Program-made: the position numbers and the translations under genes
Shown here: piece by piece, positions 21,800-25,042 of the stretch
Layout: each line of letters starts with the position of its first letter
Numbering within the stretch: position 1 is the first letter of the stretch
DNA from: JBEAOO01 sp041164825
GTDB lineage: Bacteria > Pseudomonadota > Gammaproteobacteria > Burkholderiales > Burkholderiaceae_C
Assembly (NCBI GenBank): GCA_041164825.1
Contig: JBEAOO010000024.1
Span: 1 to 25,042, forward strand
DNA: 25,042 bases
Reading direction: 5' to 3'
The notes under the pieces: generated by a model
Told to the model about the DNA's origin: nothing
The model's input: only the letters and a program-made list of their open reading frames with translations
Database searches by the model: none

Positions 21800-23995
21800 T
21801 CACAAATCGCCCCAGTTCGACACCCCGAAGCTGTCGCCCAAGGCCGTTTCCAGCGCTTCGCGCAGCACGTTCAGCTCAATGGGCTTTTGCAACATGCGGA
21901 TGCCCGGCAGGCTGTCCAGGCGCTCGCCCAATGCGGGCGGGATGTTGCCGCTGACGAAGAAAAACGGCCCGGCATGGCCCGCCTCGGCCATCAGCGCGTG
22001 CACGTCAAACCCGGTGTGGCCCTCCATCAGCATGTCGCTCAGCACGACATCCCAACGCTCGCCTTGCGCCAGCAGGCGGGCCACCTCGATCGGCGACGCC
22101 ACGGCCGTGACCTGGTGCCCAATGACCTGCAACATGCGCGACAGCACCTGCAGCACCACCTCGTCGTCGTCCACCAGCAGCACGCGTGCTTGTTGCAGCG
22201 GCGAGGGCTTGTGGCGGCGCCGCGTATCGGCCTGCCCCGCGTCGGGTGCCACGGCCGGCAGCACGATGGTCATGGAGGTTTCACCGGTCACCGACGACAT
22301 GATCATTCGTCCGCCCGACTGCTGCGCAAAGCCCATCACCATGGAAAGCCCCAGCCCCGTGCCGCGGCCACTGCCCTTGGTGGTGAAAAAGGGCTCACCC
22401 ATGCGCCCCAACACCTCGGGCGCAATCGCCGGGCCGCGGTTGATCACGCTCAGGCTCACCCAGTCACGGCCATCGGTGTGCTGGTCGCCCACCCTCACAC
22501 GCAACACCCCGCCGCTGACCTGCGCATCGCGCGCGTTGACCAGCAAATTGAGCAAAGCGGTTTCAAGAAAAGTGATGTCAGTGGCGATGGCCCACTCGCT
22601 GTGGCCCTCCACCCGCACGCTGTGGTTGCCCCCCAGCGTGCGCGCCGCCATGGCCACCACCTCGTCCACCACCTCGCGTGGATCGAGCACGCGCGGGCTC
22701 AGATGCTGCTTGCGCGCGTAGGAGAGCAGCTGGCTGGTCAGCACCGAGCCGCGTTCGCTCGCGGTGAGGATGGCGCTGAGCATCTGTCGGCCATCCTCTG
22801 AGAGCCGCTCCTGCTCGCCGATGAGTTCGGCGTTGCCGCCAATGGCCATCAGCAGGTTGTTGAAGTCGTGCGCCACGCCGCTGCTGAGCGTGCCCAGCGC
22901 GTTCATTTTGTGCGATTGCTGCACGGCGGCCTCGTACTGGCGCTTGAGCGTCAGATCGCGCAGCAGGTAGACGCACGAGCCCTCCTGGCCGCCCAGCATC
23001 AGACGGGTCGCGCTGGCCTCGAAGGTGGCGCCTGCGGGCGTCTCAAAGGCGTAGGGATGCTCAAACGCCCGCAACACCGGCGCGGGCACAAATTCGCCCC
23101 AACGCGCGCCCACGGTGAGCCGCTCGCCCTCGGGCAGCAGCAGCCGCGCCGCCGCGTTGCAGCGCAGCACCCGCTGGCGCATGTCGGTGATCACCATGCC
23201 GTCGCGCAGGGCCTCAAAGGCGCTGTCGGCCACGCCCCGTTCTTGCTCAAAGCGGAAGGTGCGGCGGCGCAACTCGGCCACCAACTGATCAATTTCGTCG
23301 CCCTCATCGCCGGCCGGGCGAACCAGTGTCAACTCGCGTCCACCCGCATCACTGCGCACCGACTCGATGATCTGCATGATCGGCCGGATCACCATGCGGC
23401 GCAGCAACCAGGCCGGAAAAATCGACGCCAACACCACCACCACCACCAGCGGCGCGCCCGTGAGCAAGGCCAGCTTGAGCCGATCGGCCGAAGGCGCGCC
23501 GGCGCTCGGGACGTAGCACACGCGCAACTCGCCCGAGGTCAGCGTGTTGGCACCCACACGCTGGCCCTGCAGCGAGCGCCGAATGTCGTGCTCGCAGTCG
23601 GGCCACACCGGCCGTGGCGAGCCGGCATGGGGCTGCGCAGGTCGGGGCCATCGCTGTGCGCCAGGCTGCAGGGCGGGCTGCGGCAACTGGAGTTGCTGGG
23701 CGTCGTCGGCAAAACGCACGGCCACCACACCCGGCTGCGCCATCACGGCTTGCAGCACGGTGCTCAGCGCATGCTCGTCAATGTCCCAGGCGGCATTGCC
23801 CAGCGTGGGCATCAGCAGATCGACCGAGGCGGCGACGGCATCCAGCCGCTCGGCTTGCAACAAACGTGTGGCCAACAGCCCCTGGCCAATGACCAGCACA
23901 CCGCAGACCATGGCGATCGACACCAAGCTGCGCCAAAAAATGCGCGCGCCCAGCACACTGTGCCCGTCTCGTCTGGCGGGGGCCACTGAAGCCAT
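21800..23995 (-). CDS. Hybrid sensor histidine kinase with C-terminal receiver
   Basis: A 731-aa inner-membrane hybrid kinase. Order: TM1 (about 20-40), a periplasmic sensor of about 130 residues (NAAWDIDEHALSTVLQAV, then PGVVAVRF), TM2 (about 172-196), a HAMP-like segment, a PAS-like domain (ALRDGMVITDMRQRVLRCNAAA), the HisKA box GVAHDFNNLL with H376, HATPase boxes (LNLLVNARDA; GSGRGTGLGLSMV) and a receiver domain with VLLVDDDE and LSDMLM, where D654 is the likely phosphoacceptor. No output domain or separate response regulator is in view, so phosphate must pass to a protein encoded elsewhere. ATG 23995 was chosen over 24127: it has GGAG upstream, and the longer version adds about 44 low-complexity residues. 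Confidence 0.88.
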   Translation of the reverse strand: MASVAPARRDGHSVLGARIFWRSLVSIAMVCGVLVIGQGLLATRLLQAERLDAVAASVDLLMPTLGNAAWDIDEHALSTVLQAVMAQPGVVAVRFADDAQQLQLPQPALQPGAQRWPRPAQPHAGSPRPVWPDCEHDIRRSLQGQRVGANTLTSGELRVCYVPSAGAPSADRLKLALLTGAPLVVVVVLASIFPAWLLRRMVIRPIMQIIESVRSDAGGRELTLVRPAGDEGDEIDQLVAELRRRTFRFEQERGVADSAFEALRDGMVITDMRQRVLRCNAAARLLLPEGERLTVGARWGEFVPAPVLRAFEHPYAFETPAGATFEASATRLMLGGQEGSCVYLLRDLTLKRQYEAAVQQSHKMNALGTLSSGVAHDFNNLLMAIGGNAELIGEQERLSEDGRQMLSAILTASERGSVLTSQLLSYARKQHLSPRVLDPREVVDEVVAMAARTLGGNHSVRVEGHSEWAIATDITFLETALLNLLVNARDAQVSGGVLRVRVGDQHTDGRDWVSLSVINRGPAIAPEVLGRMGEPFFTTKGSGRGTGLGLSMVMGFAQQSGGRMIMSSVTGETSMTIVLPAVAPDAGQADTRRRHKPSPLQQARVLLVDDDEVVLQVLSRMLQVIGHQVTAVASPIEVARLLAQGERWDVVLSDMLMEGHTGFDVHALMAEAGHAGPFFFVSGNIPPALGERLDSLPGIRMLQKPIELNVLREALETALGDSFGVSNWGDL

Positions 23996-24354
23996 GGATC
24001 TGGATCTCCAAAAACGCCCGTGGCTCTGGCGGTCGGCCGAGATACCGGCACCGCTGACAGCGCTGACAGGCATCCCGGCAGCCCCACCGCGGGTGCCCTG
24101 ACAGAGGGCACTGCTGAACGGCCACATTGAAAGAATTCAGTTTAGAGACCGGACCTCGCCACCAAGGCATGAACGCACGGAAAACCACACCACATTGTGT
24201 CGATCTGTTGCATACCCCGCCCTGTTTCTTGCATTCCGTACAGCAACAAGCCGACTAACCCGGGAATCCAGAAAAAAGCCGCTGCACCTTGACAGTGCAG
24301 CGGCCGGATGGGGGCAGGCTTCAGCGACGCATCAACATGCCATCGGCGTGAAAT
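23996..24354. other. Intergenic region upstream of the hybrid kinase
   Basis: This 359-base stretch contains the terminator of the next minus-strand gene at its right end and should contain the kinase promoter. The only AT-rich part is 24126-24147 (minus strand reads CTAAACTGAATTC), a possible -10 region, but no well-spaced -35 is convincing. No gene is supported. Confidence 0.5.
24272..24304 (-). terminator. Rho-independent terminator
   Basis: A perfect 10-bp stem, GCCGCTGCAC (24278-24287) and GTGCAGCGGC (24295-24304), has a 7-nt loop. Read on the minus strand it is followed by TTTTTT (complement of 24272-24277). It lies 50 bases after the stop of the 167-aa gene and ends the alaS-side transcript. 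Confidence 0.88.
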
Positions 24355-24858
24355 TCACTCGAGTTCAGCCAACCAAGTGGCCGCAGAACCCGCGCTGAGC
24401 TTGAAATCAGGGCGCACGCGCTTGCGACCCAACTCCTGCCCCTCGGCATCCACGGCCTTGAGTTGCGCGCTCGGGTTGTCGTCGTCGGGTTCGATGTCGA
24501 GCGTCACCTCGATGCGCCCGCCGTCGGTGTTGACGAACACGCTCTTGTGCAGCTGCGCGTGCAGCTGCTGCTCGTGGCGGCGCAAGATCTCGTTGGCGGT
24601 TTTGATCCAGGTGTTGAAGGCCGCCATGTCGAGCGGCTTGGGGTTCTTTTTGTCGCGGCCCATGGTCCAGGGTGCGACCAGCGCGGGCTCCGACTCACCG
24701 TGGCGCGTCATCGCCACGGCCCAGCCTTCGTCGTCCTCGTTTTTCATCACGCGCGCGGTCCACACGGCATCGCGCCACAAACGCGCCGATTGAACCGGCG
24801 CGTAGGGATCGCTGCTGCTGCTGCCGTCGTTGTCGTCGTTCAACTCAGAGGTGTTCAC
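24355..24858 (-). CDS. Hypothetical protein downstream of alaS
   Basis: A 167-aa protein that I do not recognise. It has an acidic, serine-rich N-terminus (ELNDDNDGSSSSDPY), a likely beta-rich middle (ARLWRDAVWTARVMKNEDDEGWAVAMTR), a helical section (FNTWIKTANEILRRHEQQLHAQLH) and an acidic C-terminal part (VTLDIEPDDDNPSAQL). There is no signal peptide or membrane helix, so it is probably cytosolic. The start is GTG 24858, four bases after the alaS stop, suggesting translational coupling with alaS; no in-frame ATG lies near the N-terminus. A strong terminator follows. Function unknown. Confidence 0.72.
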   Translation of the reverse strand: MNTSELNDDNDGSSSSDPYAPVQSARLWRDAVWTARVMKNEDDEGWAVAMTRHGESEPALVAPWTMGRDKKNPKPLDMAAFNTWIKTANEILRRHEQQLHAQLHKSVFVNTDGGRIEVTLDIEPDDDNPSAQLKAVDAEGQELGRKRVRPDFKLSAGSAATWLAELE

Positions 24859-24862
24859 TGGC

Positions 24863-25042
24863 TCAAACCCGCTCTGCCACCCAGGCCTGCACAGCCGCCA
24901 ACGCGGCGGGCAAACCCGCCGGGTCGGTGCCGCCGGCCATGGCCATGTCGGGCTTGCCGCCGCCCTTGCCGCCCACTTGCTGGGCCACAAAGTTCACCAG
25001 CTCGCCGGCCTTGACCTTGGCGATGGTGTCGGCGGTCACGCC
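24863..25042 (-). CDS. alaS: Alanyl-tRNA synthetase, C-terminal end (partial)
   Basis: The last 59 residues of AlaS, with the frame open at the right edge. The stretch VNFVAQQVGGKGGGKPDMAM followed by AGG, then an alanine-rich helix, is the characteristic end of the C-terminal DHHA1 domain. The enzyme charges tRNA-Ala in the cytoplasm; the catalytic and editing domains lie outside the window. The unrecognised 167-aa gene starts four bases after its stop. Confidence 0.93.
   Translation of the reverse strand, partial: GVTADTIAKVKAGELVNFVAQQVGGKGGGKPDMAMAGGTDPAGLPAALAAVQAWVAERV

Noticed and set aside
23996..24127. N-terminal extension of the hybrid kinase to the ATG at 24127
   Set aside because: The extra 44 residues are low-complexity without a helix or domain, and the internal ATG at 23995 has a GGAG Shine-Dalgarno.

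Overview
The window is high-GC chromosomal DNA, tightly packed with genes, with ATGA start/stop overlaps inside operons and frequent GTG starts. Gene content (ChvE/GguAB-type sugar importer, bc1-type Rieske protein, NosR/ApbE pair, hybrid histidine kinase, AlaS) and codon style suggest a betaproteobacterium of the Burkholderiales, probably Comamonadaceae. That placement is inference from gene families; there is no rRNA or other taxonomic marker here.

Layout. Positions 1-2330 (minus) carry a CUT1-type sugar ABC importer: ATPase, then two permeases, the second cut by the window edge. Positions 2607-6205 (plus) carry an isolated bc1-type Rieske protein, then a persulfide-dioxygenase-like metallo-beta-lactamase-fold enzyme and a TauE/SafE permease. 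These last two sit behind an operator-like inverted repeat and are followed by two small methyltransferase-family genes. Positions 6235-12274 (minus) hold chvE-like binding protein, gguA ATPase, gguB permease, an AraC that is very close to the enterobacterial arabinose regulator, and an aldose 1-epimerase. Divergently, 12873-16811 (plus) hold araB, araD and araA. Together this is a complete L-arabinose uptake, mutarotation, catabolism and regulation locus feeding the pentose phosphate pathway. The 598-base divergent region contains AraC-like half-sites arranged with the same 21-bp spacing and promoter geometry as E. coli araI1-I2/pBAD.

A 602-base gap after araA (16812-17413) contains two homologous palindromic elements. 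A partial, mosaic third copy lies at about 20751-20870. Then come a NosR-family flavo-iron-sulfur membrane protein and an ApbE flavin transferase (plus, 17414-20626), with no nosZ or other nos genes in view. On the minus strand follow a hybrid sensor kinase and a periplasmic solute-binding-like protein (23995-20920), an unrecognised 167-aa protein with a clear terminator, and the C-terminal end of alanyl-tRNA synthetase at the right edge.

No tRNA, rRNA, CRISPR array, transposase or phage gene was seen. The most interesting signals are the conserved arabinose control region, the dispersed palindromic repeat family, the CsoR-type operator in front of the sulfur genes, and the orphan NosR-ApbE pair.
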